From Nioella halotolerans (GTDB lineage: Bacteria > Pseudomonadota > Alphaproteobacteria > Rhodobacterales > Rhodobacteraceae), in assembly GCA_003428585.1 (NCBI GenBank), contig QVQC01000007.1, forward strand, positions 80,359 to 144,358: a stretch of DNA of 64,000 nucleotides, given 5' to 3'. The position numbers were made by a program, and so were the translations under genes. Of the stretch, positions 53,914 to 62,668 are shown piece by piece (positions within the stretch are counted from its first letter, which is position 1; each line of letters starts with the position of its first letter). The notes below the pieces were generated by a model. The model was not told where the DNA came from. It did not search any database and saw only the letters and a program-made list of their open reading frames with translations.

Positions 53914-54711
53914 TCAGACCTCTTGCCGGATCAGCAGGCCGTCATGCGCGGGGGTGATATGGTCGGGGGTTTCCGCCGCGACCGTCCTGTAATCGAGATC
54001 GACATGCATGTTGGTCAGCACCGCGCTGCGAGGCGCTGCGCGGTCGATCCATTCAAGCGTCTTGTCCAGATGGGCGTGCGACGGGTGTGGCGTGCGGCGT
54101 AGCGCATCGACGATCCAGCAGTCCAGCCCTTGTAGCGCGGGCCAGGCCGTATCCGGTATCTCCGAGACATCGGGCAGGTAGGCCACGTCGCCGATGCGAA
54201 AGCCGAGGCTGGGGATATTGCCGTGCCGCACCTCGAACGGGGTCAGCCGGATCATGCCGCCGGGACCGTCGATTTCCACGTCGCCCTTGATCGCGCAGAG
54301 GTTCAGGATCGGCGGATAGGCCGAGCCGGCGGGCTGCACGAAGGCATACCCGAAGCGCGACAGCAGGTCGTTCTGGGTGGCGCCATCGGCGTAGACATCG
54401 AGCCGCTCGCGCATGTTGAAGACGATCATGCGCAGATCATCCAGCCCGTGGGTGTGATCGGCATGCGCATGGGTAAAGACCACGCCGTTCAGCTCCCCCA
54501 CGTCGGCATCAAGCAGTTGCGACCGCAAATCCGGCGAGGTGTCGATCAGCACCCGCGTGACGCCGTCGCCGTACTCGCGCTCGACCAGCAGGGAACAGCG
54601 GCGGCGGCGGTTCCTCGGCTCCTCCGGGTCGCAATCGCCCCAGTGGCCGCCAAGCCGCGGCACCCCCCCAGAGGAGCCGCAGCCGAGGATGGTAAAGCGC
54701 ATCTCTGCCAT
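53914..54711 (-). CDS. MBL-fold metallohydrolase (PhnP-like)
   Basis: A 265-residue metallo-beta-lactamase-fold protein. The metal site is THAHADHTHGLDDLR, with more ligands in EVRHGNIPSLGFR and the C-terminal LTNMHVDLDY. The start GCGSSGGVPRLGGHWGDCDP is typical of PhnP-like phosphodiesterases; the cysteines there (CGSS, CDP) may hold structural zinc. It is conserved after tatD in many alphaproteobacteria. ATG 54711 overlaps the tatD stop by 1 bp. Confidence 0.9.
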   Translation of the reverse strand: MAEMRFTILGCGSSGGVPRLGGHWGDCDPEEPRNRRRRCSLLVEREYGDGVTRVLIDTSPDLRSQLLDADVGELNGVVFTHAHADHTHGLDDLRMIVFNMRERLDVYADGATQNDLLSRFGYAFVQPAGSAYPPILNLCAIKGDVEIDGPGGMIRLTPFEVRHGNIPSLGFRIGDVAYLPDVSEIPDTAWPALQGLDCWIVDALRRTPHPSHAHLDKTLEWIDRAAPRSAVLTNMHVDLDYRTVAAETPDHITPAHDGLLIRQEV

Positions 54712-55517
54712 CAGGCGGCCTGCCTCCACTGTTTCGCCTTCCAGAACAGGCGCTCGAAATTCTCCGTGGTCTTGGCGAAGAACTCGGCCTCGCTGATCCC
54801 GAAGGTCTCGGCGCCGCGCCGGGCGGTGTGCAGGGTGAAGGCGGGTTCATTGCGCTTGCCGCGGTGCGGCGGCGGCGCGAGGTAGGGCGCGTCGGTTTCC
54901 ACCAGGATCCGGTCAAGCGGCGCGGCGGCGAAGATCTCGCGCAATTCGGAAGAGCGGGGAAAGGCCGTGATCCCCGACATCGAGAGGTAGAACCCAAGGC
55001 CAAGTGCCGCCTCGGCCAGCGCGCGTGACGACGAAAAGCAATGCATCACGCAGGTGAAGGCGCCCTGCCCATGCTCCTCCGTCAGGATGCGGGCCATGTC
55101 GTCATCGGCGTCGCGGGCATGGATGATCAGCGGCAGCCCCGTCCGGCGCGCGGCCTCGATATGGATGCGCAGGCTGTCCTGCTGGGCCTGCGCCGATTCG
55201 GCGGTGTAGTGGTAGTCGAGCCCGCTTTCCCCGATGCCGACGAATTTCGGGTGCTCTGCCAGCGCCACGAGGTCCTCGACCGTGGCCATGGGCTCGTCTG
55301 CCACGCTCATCGGGTGGGTGCCGGCGGCCCAGAACACCGGGTCATGCGCCTCGGCGATGGCGCGCACCTGCGGCACGTTGCGCAGCCGGGTGCAGATCGA
55401 CACCATCCGCGTGATGCCCTGATCCACGGCGCGCTGCACGACATCGTGCAATTCCCCCGCGAAATCGGGAAAATCGAGGTGGCAATGGCTGTCGACGATC
55501 TCCGGCAGGTCGGGCAT
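54711..55517 (-). CDS. tatD: TatD-family metal-dependent hydrolase/DNase
   Basis: A 268-residue TIM-barrel hydrolase. Metal ligands appear in VDSHCHLDF, IGESGLDYHY, IIHARDADDD, VMHCFSSSRALAE and ILVETDAPYLAPPPHRGKRNEPA. TatD proteins are 3'-5' exonucleases linked to DNA repair and, despite the name, not needed for Tat export. It is 33 bp downstream of holB, part of the common tmk-holB-(metG)-tatD-MBL arrangement; metG is absent here. Confidence 0.92.
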   Translation of the reverse strand: MPDLPEIVDSHCHLDFPDFAGELHDVVQRAVDQGITRMVSICTRLRNVPQVRAIAEAHDPVFWAAGTHPMSVADEPMATVEDLVALAEHPKFVGIGESGLDYHYTAESAQAQQDSLRIHIEAARRTGLPLIIHARDADDDMARILTEEHGQGAFTCVMHCFSSSRALAEAALGLGFYLSMSGITAFPRSSELREIFAAAPLDRILVETDAPYLAPPPHRGKRNEPAFTLHTARRGAETFGISEAEFFAKTTENFERLFWKAKQWRQAA

Positions 55518-55550
55518 GGGAAGGATCCTTTTGCGCCGTCTCGGGATGGG

Positions 55551-56684
55551 TCAAAGGGGCAGACGTTCGGCGGTTTTGCCGATGCGCAGACACATATCGA
55601 GCAGAAGCGCGGCAGGGTCAAGGTTGACCGATTTGCCGCGCCGGGCCCGTTCCGTCAGGTCGGCCGAAAGGTCCGCCCAGCCCCGCGCGGCGCGCATGTC
55701 GGGCGCCAGCCGGGCCAGCAGGGCGGCCTCGCCGGCCACGATCTCGGGCGGGGGCGCGCCGGTCGCGCCGGTGCGCGCCAGACGTGACAGCAGCCGGTCG
55801 ATCAGGTCGAGCGTCAGGTCGAACCGCGCCTCTGCCCCCTTGGCGCCGCCCTGATCGGACAGTTTCACGGCGCGGGCGCGGTCCATTCTTGGCAGGCTCT
55901 CGAACAGCGCCATGATCTCGGCGTAAAGCGTCAGCCCCTCCTGCCCGATCAGCGCTACGGCCTCGCCAACCGATCCGGCGGCCAACTCGGCCAGCGCCGC
56001 GCTGTCGCCCGTCTCGATCCCGGCCTGCTGCAGGGCGGCTTCCATGGCGCCGGGCGGCAGCGGGGCAAGCGGCAGCGTGCGGCAGCGCGACCGGATCGTC
56101 GGCAACAGGCGCGAGGGCTGGTGCGAAACCAGCAACAGAACCGCGTTTTTCGGCGGTTCCTCCAGCATCTTCAGAAGCGCGTTCGCGGCATTCTGGTTCA
56201 TCTCCTCCGCGGCATCGACAAGGACGACACGGCGGCCGTTGCCGCCCGCCGAGAGGCCGAAGAAATCGGTGAGCTTGCGCACCTCGTCGACGGTGATCGT
56301 GGCCTTGAGTCGTTTCTTTTCACGGTCCCAAGGACGGCGCAGCAGGAACAGCCCCGGCTCCGACAGGGCGTGGACGCGGTGCGCCACCGGGTGGTCGGGC
56401 GCAATATCGAGCGTTTCCGGCGGCGGCGCGGCGAACAGCGCGTCGCCCTCTTGCATCGGGGTGGCCAGAAGAAAGCGCGCGATGCGCCAGGCCAGCGTCG
56501 CCTTGCCAATGCCCTTGGACCCGGTGATCAACCACGCGTGGTGCATGCGGCCCGAGGTGAACGCGTCGAGGAATGCGGCCTCGGCGGTCCCGTGTCCGAA
56601 AAGTGCCAGCGTCTCGCGCGGATGCGGCGCGCCGTCTGCGCGGTCGGCCTCGGGCAGGTCTTCCGCTTCGCCCGCCACCCTCAT
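55551..56684 (-). CDS. holB: DNA polymerase III subunit delta'
   Basis: A 377-residue clamp-loader subunit. The AAA+ domain begins around residue 30 (ETLALFGHGTAEAAFLDAFTSGRMHHAWLITG), with a P-loop relative GSKGIGKATLAWR, the sensor/DExx region VVLVDAAEEMNQNAANALLKMLEEPP and the SRC motif TIRSRCRTLPL. No Zn-binding cysteine cluster is seen, as in many alphaproteobacterial HolB. Its start overlaps the tmk stop by 4 bp. Confidence 0.93.
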   Translation of the reverse strand: MRVAGEAEDLPEADRADGAPHPRETLALFGHGTAEAAFLDAFTSGRMHHAWLITGSKGIGKATLAWRIARFLLATPMQEGDALFAAPPPETLDIAPDHPVAHRVHALSEPGLFLLRRPWDREKKRLKATITVDEVRKLTDFFGLSAGGNGRRVVLVDAAEEMNQNAANALLKMLEEPPKNAVLLLVSHQPSRLLPTIRSRCRTLPLAPLPPGAMEAALQQAGIETGDSAALAELAAGSVGEAVALIGQEGLTLYAEIMALFESLPRMDRARAVKLSDQGGAKGAEARFDLTLDLIDRLLSRLARTGATGAPPPEIVAGEAALLARLAPDMRAARGWADLSADLTERARRGKSVNLDPAALLLDMCLRIGKTAERLPL

Positions 56685-57292
56685 GCCAGCGCCTTGGTGA
56701 CGGTCGTCAGCAGATCCGCCGCCACCGTCTCCTGTCCGCGACCGGCGTCGACGAGGTGGCAGCGCCCGGGATACTGTGCGGCAAGCGCGCGGAACCCGTC
56801 GCGCAGGGCGTTCTGGAAGGGAAGGCCGAACTCCTCGAACCGATCCTCGCCGGATTTGCGCGCCAGCCCTCGGGACAGCGCCGCCTCCGGGTCCATGTCG
56901 AGGATCAGGGTCAGGTCGGGCTCCACCCCGATAGCCAGATCGTGGATGCCGTCGACCAGCCCGCGCAGGTCGCCGCGCGTCGCGCCTTGGTAGACCCGGG
57001 TGGAATCGGCGAAGCGGTCGGTCACCACGATCTTGCCTGCGGCCAGCGCGGGCCGGATCGTGCGTTCAAGATGATCGCGGCGCGCGGCGGTGAACAGCAG
57101 GATCTCGGTTTCCGCCGACCAGCGTTCCGGGGCGCCTTCGACCAGCAGGCGGCGGATATCCTCGGCCCCCGGCGCGCCACCGGGTTCGCGGGTCAGAACC
57201 ACATCCCGGCCGGTCGCGCGCAGCGCTTCGGCCAGCAGCCGGGCCTGCGTGCTCTTGCCCGAGCCATCGATCCCTTCAAGCGAGATGAACAT
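56681..57292 (-). CDS. tmk: Thymidylate kinase
   Basis: A 203-residue dTMP kinase. Walker A is FISLEGIDGSGKSTQARLLAE, the DR(Y/F) motif is VTDRFADSTRVYQG, and the lid region contains LARKSGEDRFEEFG, giving a type-II (E. coli-like) lid with basic residues. It supplies dTDP for DNA synthesis. Start and stop overlap the carboxypeptidase and holB genes. Confidence 0.95.
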   Translation of the reverse strand: MFISLEGIDGSGKSTQARLLAEALRATGRDVVLTREPGGAPGAEDIRRLLVEGAPERWSAETEILLFTAARRDHLERTIRPALAAGKIVVTDRFADSTRVYQGATRGDLRGLVDGIHDLAIGVEPDLTLILDMDPEAALSRGLARKSGEDRFEEFGLPFQNALRDGFRALAAQYPGRCHLVDAGRGQETVAADLLTTVTKALA

Positions 57293-58455
57293 CAGCTCAA
57301 CAGCGGATCGCCGCCGAAGACCATCCGCAAGACCTCCTCGAAGGCGGTGCGCAGGCGCGGCATGAGCCCGGCGGTGCCCACGTTTTCGGTCGCCAGAAGC
57401 GGCACGCGGCGTTCGTCGAACCCTTCGGCGCGAATGACCAGTTCGCCGATCTCCTGTCCTTCCGTGATCGGCGCCGCGATCGGGCCGGTATAGACCGCCT
57501 CCGCTTCCAGATTGCTGTCCAGAAGGGCGGGCAGCAGCATCGTCACGCCCTCCGCGGCGGCCATGCCAACCGTGGCGGCATCGCCAAGGAACACCTCGGC
57601 CTCGGCCACGTGGGTGCCCGCGGCCACGACCTCGCGTTCGGCGAACTGGCGGAAGGCCCAGTTGACGATACGCTCGGATTCGCGCGCCCGCGCCTCTGCG
57701 CTGTCCAGCCCGGTAATGGCGAATGTCACCCGCCGGTCACCCTGCATGGCGGACCCGACAAGGCCGTATCCCGCTGCCTCGGTATGGCCGGTCTTGAGGC
57801 CATCGGCGCCGATGCCCAGGGACAGAAGCGGGTTGCGGTTGAACCGGTTGGCCGGCGCGCGACCGTCGAACTCGAACTCGCGCAGGGCGAAATAGGTGTA
57901 ATACTGCGGAAACTCGGTGATCAGCCGTTCCGCGAGAATCCCCAGATCGCGGGCCGACATGACATGGCCCTCCGCGGGCCAGCCATTGGAGTTGCGGAAA
58001 GTGGAATTCATCATGCCAAGCTGACGCGCGCGCTGCGTCATCAGTGTTGAAAACCCTGCCTCGGTCCCGTCCGGCGACAACGCCTCGGCGAGGACGGCGG
58101 AGGCGTCATTTCCCGACAGCACGACCACCCCGAGGATCAGGTCCTCGACGCTGACCCGGTCGCGGGTGTTGAGGAACATGGTGGAGCCGCCATAGCTCAT
58201 CGCGTGTTCGCTGACCGGCAGGATCGTGTCGAGCGTCAGGCGCCCGTCCTCCAGCGCCTCGAACACCATGTTGAGCGTCATCAGCTTCGACATGGAAGCC
58301 GGCGGCAGCGGCCTGTCGGCGTTGATGTCGAGCAGCACCTGCCCGGTATTGTGGTCGATCACGTAGGCCGCGGTCGCCTCGGTCTCGAAAGCGGCGGCGG
58401 GCAGGGCCAGAAGCCCGAGGACGAAAGCGAGGGCGAAACGAAATCGGGCGTACAT
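57292..58455 (-). CDS. D-alanyl-D-alanine carboxypeptidase (class-C low-mass PBP)
   Basis: A 387-residue periplasmic enzyme that trims the terminal D-Ala from peptidoglycan stems. After a signal peptide (MYARFRFALAFVLGLLALPAAA), the motifs are S54-x-x-K57 (SMSK), SGN in VVLSGNDASAVLAEAL, and KTG in GLKTGHTEAAGYG. A PBP5 C-terminal beta-domain follows about residue 290, and the terminal helix RLRTAFEEVLRMVFGG is amphipathic, as in DacA/DacC membrane anchors. It overlaps tmk by 1 bp. A SPOR-domain lipoprotein gene lies 23 bp upstream. Confidence 0.95.
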   Translation of the reverse strand: MYARFRFALAFVLGLLALPAAAFETEATAAYVIDHNTGQVLLDINADRPLPPASMSKLMTLNMVFEALEDGRLTLDTILPVSEHAMSYGGSTMFLNTRDRVSVEDLILGVVVLSGNDASAVLAEALSPDGTEAGFSTLMTQRARQLGMMNSTFRNSNGWPAEGHVMSARDLGILAERLITEFPQYYTYFALREFEFDGRAPANRFNRNPLLSLGIGADGLKTGHTEAAGYGLVGSAMQGDRRVTFAITGLDSAEARARESERIVNWAFRQFAEREVVAAGTHVAEAEVFLGDAATVGMAAAEGVTMLLPALLDSNLEAEAVYTGPIAAPITEGQEIGELVIRAEGFDERRVPLLATENVGTAGLMPRLRTAFEEVLRMVFGGDPLLS

Positions 58456-58478
58456 GGGGCCTCTTGATCCTGTGGGCG

Positions 58479-59306
58479 TCAGTTGGTGACGAAATAGGCG
58501 TCGCCAAAGCCCAAGTCACGGACGGTGGCGCGCATGCTGTTGCGTTCTTCCGCCGTTGTGGCGGGGCCGATCACGACGCGCCAGAAGCTGCGGCCGCTGC
58601 TGGTCTGCTCATGTATGGTGGGCGAAAGGCCGACGTCGCGCATCATCTGCGCGGTGCGGTCCGCGTTGGCCTCGACGCTGAAGATGCCAATCTGGATATA
58701 GGGCCGGTCGAGCGTGCTGGCGGGGGCCGGGGCCTCGGCCTCCGCAGCATCAATGGCGGCCCCGGCTGCTGCGATCGGGTCGAGTTCCTCGGTGTCGATC
58801 TCGTCCGATGGGGCGGTGGCATCAGGCGCCGGGCTGTCCTCGCCCTCGGCGACCTCTTCGCGGCGCAGCGCGGTGACATTCAACTCGGTCGGCGCCCCCG
58901 CCACCATGCCCAGTGCTGCCGCCGCATCGGAGGAGACCTGAAGGATCGGACCCGGGTTTTCGCGCTCGCGCCGGAAGAGGGCGCCGATCACGAACTGGCC
59001 GGTTTCCTCGTTGCGGATGATCACGCGCTCCGGATCCTCGGCATCGGGATGCGCGACCCAAACCCCGCCGAGCGAGGGGCGGCCATCCCACAGCCCGCGA
59101 TCGGTGACCTGGAAGACCTCGGGCGCCTCGACATCGCGGTCGACCAATACGGTCGAGTCGCCGCTGCGCTGCGCCGCGCGCCCGGTCTCGTCGGAGCCTT
59201 GCCCGAACGGCATCTCGAACCCGTCTTCGCAGGCGGCCAGCACCAGCAAAAAAACGCCGGCACCGGCAACGCGCCAGGAAAGCCGGTATCCCGTCCGCAA
59301 GCCCAT
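58479..59306 (-). CDS. SPOR-domain lipoprotein
   Basis: A 275-residue lipoprotein (signal GAGVFLLVLAAC). The middle has a RlpA-type look (VWVAHPDAEDPERVIIRNEETGQFV) with GDSTVLVDRD, then an acidic Ala/Pro-rich linker and a C-terminal SPOR domain (about 200-275: YIQIGIFSVEANADRTAQMM, FWRVVIGP). SPOR domains bind denuded glycan, placing the protein at the division septum. The downstream carboxypeptidase would act on the same wall, so the pair is sensible functionally. The start at 59306 has AGGGGAA 8 nt upstream. Confidence 0.9.
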   Translation of the reverse strand: MGLRTGYRLSWRVAGAGVFLLVLAACEDGFEMPFGQGSDETGRAAQRSGDSTVLVDRDVEAPEVFQVTDRGLWDGRPSLGGVWVAHPDAEDPERVIIRNEETGQFVIGALFRRERENPGPILQVSSDAAAALGMVAGAPTELNVTALRREEVAEGEDSPAPDATAPSDEIDTEELDPIAAAGAAIDAAEAEAPAPASTLDRPYIQIGIFSVEANADRTAQMMRDVGLSPTIHEQTSSGRSFWRVVIGPATTAEERNSMRATVRDLGFGDAYFVTN

Positions 59307-59539
59307 GATCATTCCCCTGCTCTGCCGCCCTGCATGCCTTTTTCGCACGAGTGTGCAAGCATGTCAGGGGGTGTAATGCCGATTGCCGCGCGATCCGTCG
59401 TGCGACTTGGGCCGAAGGATACAGCAGCGCTGCCGTGCTGCAAACCCATCGTTCCCGGGGTCGGCGCGTTCCCGCACCCTGAACGGGCGCAAGCCGCTTT
59501 CAGAATCATGAAATCACCGATAAGACCCACGACCGATCC

Positions 59540-59629
59540 GGAGGAGTGGCAGAGTGGTCGATTGCACCGGTCTTGAAAACCGGCGTGCGTGAAAGCGCAC
59601 CGTGGGTTCGAATCCCACCTCCTCCGCCA
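59540..59629 (+). tRNA. tRNA-Ser(UGA)
   Basis: A 90-nt class-II tRNA. The acceptor stem GGAGGAG (59540-59546) pairs with CTCCTCC (59619-59625), with G73 and an encoded CCA at 59627-59629. The anticodon loop CTTGAAA gives anticodon TGA (59574-59576). The long variable arm GTGCG/CGCAC and T-arm GGGTTCGAATCCC are intact. It stands at the junction between core genes and the mobile-element-rich region. Confidence 0.98.
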
Positions 59630-59655
59630 CTTGCCTCCGCGAAAGCGTTCTCCCG

Positions 59656-59677
59656 ATCCGGCTGCGGCCGGATTTTC
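59656..59677 (+). terminator. Rho-independent terminator after tRNA-Ser
   Basis: A 7-bp stem ATCCGGC / GCCGGAT with loop TGCG, followed by TTTCTCGTTATTTT. It lies 26 bp after the tRNA. Confidence 0.88.
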
Positions 59678-59929
59678 TCGTTATTTTCGAGGGTTATGCG
59701 GGAGGGGTTGAGCACTGGTCCCGGCGCCAGCTGGCCTAGAAGCGGTCTCTCAATGCCGATATTCTCCGGACCTCATGACTGCGCGGATTTGGTGTATAGG
59801 ATGCAAGCCTCTAAAATCAAATGGCTTTGCTAGGCTCCCGGCTAAACACTTCGACGCCAGTGGCGTGCGCAAGAAGACACTCAGATCGAACATTCAACAG
59901 GCGCATTATTCCCTGCCGGGCTGAACCAA
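59678..59929. other. Non-coding junction between tRNA-Ser and vsr
   Basis: No gene is supportable. Base composition is lower in G+C than the core genes and contains AT-rich patches (for example TATAGGATGCAAGCCTC). I see no integrase gene and no second copy of the tRNA 3' end here, so an attachment site on the far side, if any, is outside the window. Confidence 0.5.
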
Positions 59930-60454
59930 TCAGCTGCACGAGCTGACATCTTCGCCTTCTCCTTTAGGTGACGAGACCTCGCGCTCGCCGAGCTCGAGCG
60001 TCTCCGTTTCCGAGAGCAACCATGTCGAAAGCTGGTCGGCCGCTGCCGCGACCTTCTCCGGTTTTCGCAGGGCACACTCCCAGATCGTCGCGACGCGCCA
60101 GCCCGCTTCAAGCAGCGCGGCCCGAACGGCGCTGTCCCGCGCAACATTTGCGGCGAACTTCACCTCCCAGAACTCGGCACGCATCTTGGGGTTGGTCGCG
60201 TAGCGGCATCCCGGATGCCGATGCCAGAAGCAGCCGTGCACAAAAACGACGGTGCGGTATTTCGGAAGGACCAGGTCGGGCTGTCCGCGGACTTTCGTCG
60301 TATGAAGACGGTAGCGGAAGCCGCGTGCGTGGAGAGCCCAGCGCAGGGCCATTTCTGGTTTCGTATCCTTCTGCGCGACCGACCTCATGATGCGGGAGCG
60401 CTGCTCGGAAACCGCAGACTCGCCCGCGCTCGTTGCTGGCTTGTGAGCAGTCAT
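59930..60454 (-). CDS. vsr: Very short patch repair endonuclease
   Basis: A 174-residue Vsr nuclease, which nicks at T:G mismatches that arise when 5-methylcytosine deaminates. Family features are RSRIMRSVAQKDTKPEMALRWALHARGFRYR, KVRGQPDLVLPKYRTVVFVHGCFWHRHPGC (catalytic Asp and Zn-binding Cys/His) and KFAANVARDSAVRAALLEAGWRVATIWEC. ATG 60454 gives the usual N-terminal length; ATG 60478 is also in frame. No cytosine methyltransferase gene is seen in the window beside it, so it is an orphan or its partner was lost to the insertion sequences next door. Confidence 0.93.
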   Translation of the reverse strand: MTAHKPATSAGESAVSEQRSRIMRSVAQKDTKPEMALRWALHARGFRYRLHTTKVRGQPDLVLPKYRTVVFVHGCFWHRHPGCRYATNPKMRAEFWEVKFAANVARDSAVRAALLEAGWRVATIWECALRKPEKVAAAADQLSTWLLSETETLELGEREVSSPKGEGEDVSSCS

Positions 60455-60476
60455 GGAATCCCTAGACTTACCAATC

Positions 60477-60618
60477 ATGGCGACAACAGTTTCACATCCC
60501 GTGGCGGGCTACGACCCTCTGTCTGAGCTAAAGGCCTACTCGGCGCTGAAGTCCCTAGATGACGATTGGCACATTTTGCATTCCATCGCGTGGCTGGGCG
60601 CTCGCGGGGGGCAGGTCA
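60477..60618 (+). pseudogene. 5' fragment of a NERD-domain protein, truncated by an insertion sequence
   Basis: The first about 47 codons (MATTVSHPVAGYDPLSELK, then SALKSLDDDWHILHSIAWLG) match the beginning of a NERD (nuclease-related) domain, which in many bacteria is fused to a UvrD- or DEAD-type helicase. Homology stops after GARGGQ, and the sequence that follows is the end of an IS256-family remnant, so the gene is broken there. It is divergent from vsr with 5' ends about 22 bp apart, which suggests one DNA-repair or defence module before disruption. The family call rests on a short segment. Confidence 0.6.
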
Positions 60619-60633
60619 GCTGGTGTCGCTCGT

Positions 60634-61330
60634 TCACTGTGCGGCGATCATTGTCGCCGCGTCGGTATCGTTGCACACGTCCGTCAGCTTTTCCACCGGC
60701 ATGTAGCGGCGGGAGACCGCCCATTCGTCGTTCTGTTCCAGCATCAGCGCGCCGACGAGGCGGACGACAGCCTCGCGGTTGGGGAAGATCCCGACGACGT
60801 TGGTGCGCCGCTTGATCTCCTTGTTGACGCGCCCCAGCGGGTTGGTGCTGTGCAGCTTCGAGCGCAGGCTCTTGTCGAAAGTCATGTAGGCCAGCACGTC
60901 GTGCTCTGCCTCGTCCATGAGCTCGGCGACATCGCGGAACCGCTCGCGCAGGCTATCGGCGACCTCGCGCCAGCGGGCATGGACCTGGTTGCGGTCGGTC
61001 TCGGCGAAGACGGTTTTCACCGCGGCGCTGACCACCGGCTTGTTGGTCTTGCCCACGCGCCCGAGCAGGTTGCGCATGAAGTGCACGCGGCAGCGCTGCC
61101 ATCCGGCGCCGAGAACCTTGCCTGTGGCGGATTTCAGGCCCTCATGAGCATCACTGATGACCACCTTGACCCCGCGCAGGCCACGCCGTGTGAGCGAGCG
61201 AAGGAAGCCGGCCCAGAAGGTCTCGGCCTCGGAGGGCATGACGGTGATCCCGAGGATCTCGCGCCGCCCGTCTGTGTTGACCGCCACGGCCACTATCACT
61301 GCCATCGAGAGCAAGCCATTGTCGCGCCAT
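60634..61330 (-). pseudogene. IS256-family (mutator-type) transposase, C-terminal fragment
   Basis: About 230 residues of the C-terminal part of a Transposase_mut protein: SMAVIVAVAVNTDGRREILG, PSEAETFWAGFLRSLTRRGL, KVVISDAHEGLKSA, RCRVHFMRNLLGRVG and KRRTNVVGIFPNREA. Part of the DDE catalytic set is present (the Asp in SDAH and the Glu in the RVNKEIKRR region), but the N-terminal half with the first Asp is missing. Homology ends near 61330, where an IS1111-type element begins. The remaining end of the IS, about 60619-60633, abuts the broken NERD gene. Confidence 0.85.
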
Positions 61331-61338
61331 TGATGGAG

Positions 61339-61352
61339 TGGATGGCTCCCGC
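61339..61352 (+). repeat. Left subterminal inverted repeat of the IS1111-group element
   Basis: TGGATGGCTCCCGC, perfectly complementary to 62669-62682. A further copy of the GGGAGCCATCC core lies at 61404-61414, overlapping the transposase start, and could pair with this one to form a hairpin in the leader. Confidence 0.8.
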
Positions 61353-61413
61353 TTCCGGCATCGCAATGTGCCATGTTGGGTGCTGTGAACACGGCCAACG
61401 AAGGGAGCCATCC

Positions 61414-62427
61414 ATGGATGAGATTATCACAATCGGGATCGATCTGGCGAAGTCCGTTTTCCAGCTGCACGGTGTCGACGCCAAGGGTCGTCCCTCATTG
61501 CGTCGCCAACTCAGACGCAGCCAGGTGCTCGAGTTCTTTCAGCGCCAGCCGGCGTGCCTGATCGGCATGGAAGCCTGCGCCAGCGCGCATTACTGGGCAC
61601 GTGAGTTGATCAAGCTCGGGCATGAGGTTCGACTGATGCAGCCCAGCTACGTGAAAGGGTATGTGAAACGGGGCAAGACCGATGCAGCCGACGCCGAAGC
61701 CATCTGCGAAGCGGTATCACGCCCCTCGATGCGGTTTGTCCCCGTGAAGAGCGAGGACACGCAGGCCTTGCTGATGACACACAAGGCGCGGGAGTTCCTG
61801 GTCCGTCAGCAGACCCAGATCGTGAACGCCATTCGCGCGCATCTTGGCGAGTTCGGCATCGTCGTCCCGAAGGGCGTTCATAATGTCGAGCGCCTGATCA
61901 CGGCGTGTGACGGGGCCGGTCTGCCCGCGCCAGCGCGCAAGGCCCTGAACCTGCTGGCCGACCAACTGGTCGACACGCAGAAGAAGATCGAGGCGCTGAC
62001 CGCAGACATCCGCGCGGACGCGCGGGCCAATGACGCCGCGCAGCGCTTGCAGACGATCCCCGGGGTCGGGCCGATCACCGCCAGCGCGCTGGTCTCGGCG
62101 CTGCCCGACATCGCCGAGTTCAAGTCAGGTCGGGACCTGTCCGCGTGGCTGGGCCTGACGCCCAGGCCGCATTCCACCGGTGGCAGGGAAAGGCTCGGGC
62201 GCATCTCCAAGATGGGCAACCGATATCTACGCCGGCTGCTCTATCTTGGTGCGATCGCGCAGGTCAGCGCCCGGCGCCGGGGCGAGCCCGGCGAAGACTG
62301 GCTGTGGAAGATCATCCAGCGCAAGAAGCCCAAGCAGGCTGCAATTGCCCTCGCCAACCGCATGGCGCGCACGGCCTACGCGGTGATGAAGAACCAGACG
62401 GAATTCCGGGCGGCAACCGCCGCCTGA
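61414..62427 (+). CDS. IS110-family (IS1111 group) DEDD transposase
   Basis: A 337-residue RuvC-like DEDD recombinase. The N-terminal domain begins IITIGIDLAKSVFQLHGVD (first Asp), then GMEACASAHYWAREL (Glu), and the DAADAEAICEA segment (last two Asp). The C-terminal Transposase_20 domain has LQTIPGVGPITASALVSAL, LSAWLGLTPRPHSTGG and RISKMGNRYLRRLLYLGA, with the conserved Ser region. It appears intact. IS110 enzymes excise and insert through circular intermediates guided by a bridge/seek RNA. The start at 61414 follows AAGGGAG. Confidence 0.93.
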   Translation: MDEIITIGIDLAKSVFQLHGVDAKGRPSLRRQLRRSQVLEFFQRQPACLIGMEACASAHYWARELIKLGHEVRLMQPSYVKGYVKRGKTDAADAEAICEAVSRPSMRFVPVKSEDTQALLMTHKAREFLVRQQTQIVNAIRAHLGEFGIVVPKGVHNVERLITACDGAGLPAPARKALNLLADQLVDTQKKIEALTADIRADARANDAAQRLQTIPGVGPITASALVSALPDIAEFKSGRDLSAWLGLTPRPHSTGGRERLGRISKMGNRYLRRLLYLGAIAQVSARRRGEPGEDWLWKIIQRKKPKQAAIALANRMARTAYAVMKNQTEFRAATAA

Positions 62428-62668
62428 CAGAAAAAGGGCGATCAGCTCTTACAAGAAGGCAAGTGCATCGTGAGATGATGGCAAATGACGGACATATCGC
62501 CAAGGACACCCTGTTCGGACCGGAGCGCCAGAGAGCGCGTGCCATTGATTGGGACCAGAGCGACCGCGGACTTTCATCAGGGCGCGCAGCCACCGTGCTG
62601 CAGTCGAGACGCCGTATACATGGCCGCAACCGAAATCACGCCAGCTTCAACCGAGACGCTCTTGCCAC
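62428..62668 (+). ncRNA. Candidate guide-RNA region of the IS1111-group element
   Basis: About 240 bp of non-coding DNA lies between the transposase stop and the right inverted repeat. In the IS1111 group the non-coding guide RNA (seekRNA/bridge RNA) has been described from this position, so it is the natural place for one here. I see no coding frame with homology and have not folded the sequence, so the RNA's limits and guide loops are unknown. Confidence 0.4.

Noticed and set aside
60559-61413. Upstream extension of the IS1111 transposase frame
   Set aside because: It is antisense to the IS256 fragment; the DEDD transposase begins at 61414 with its ribosome-binding site.
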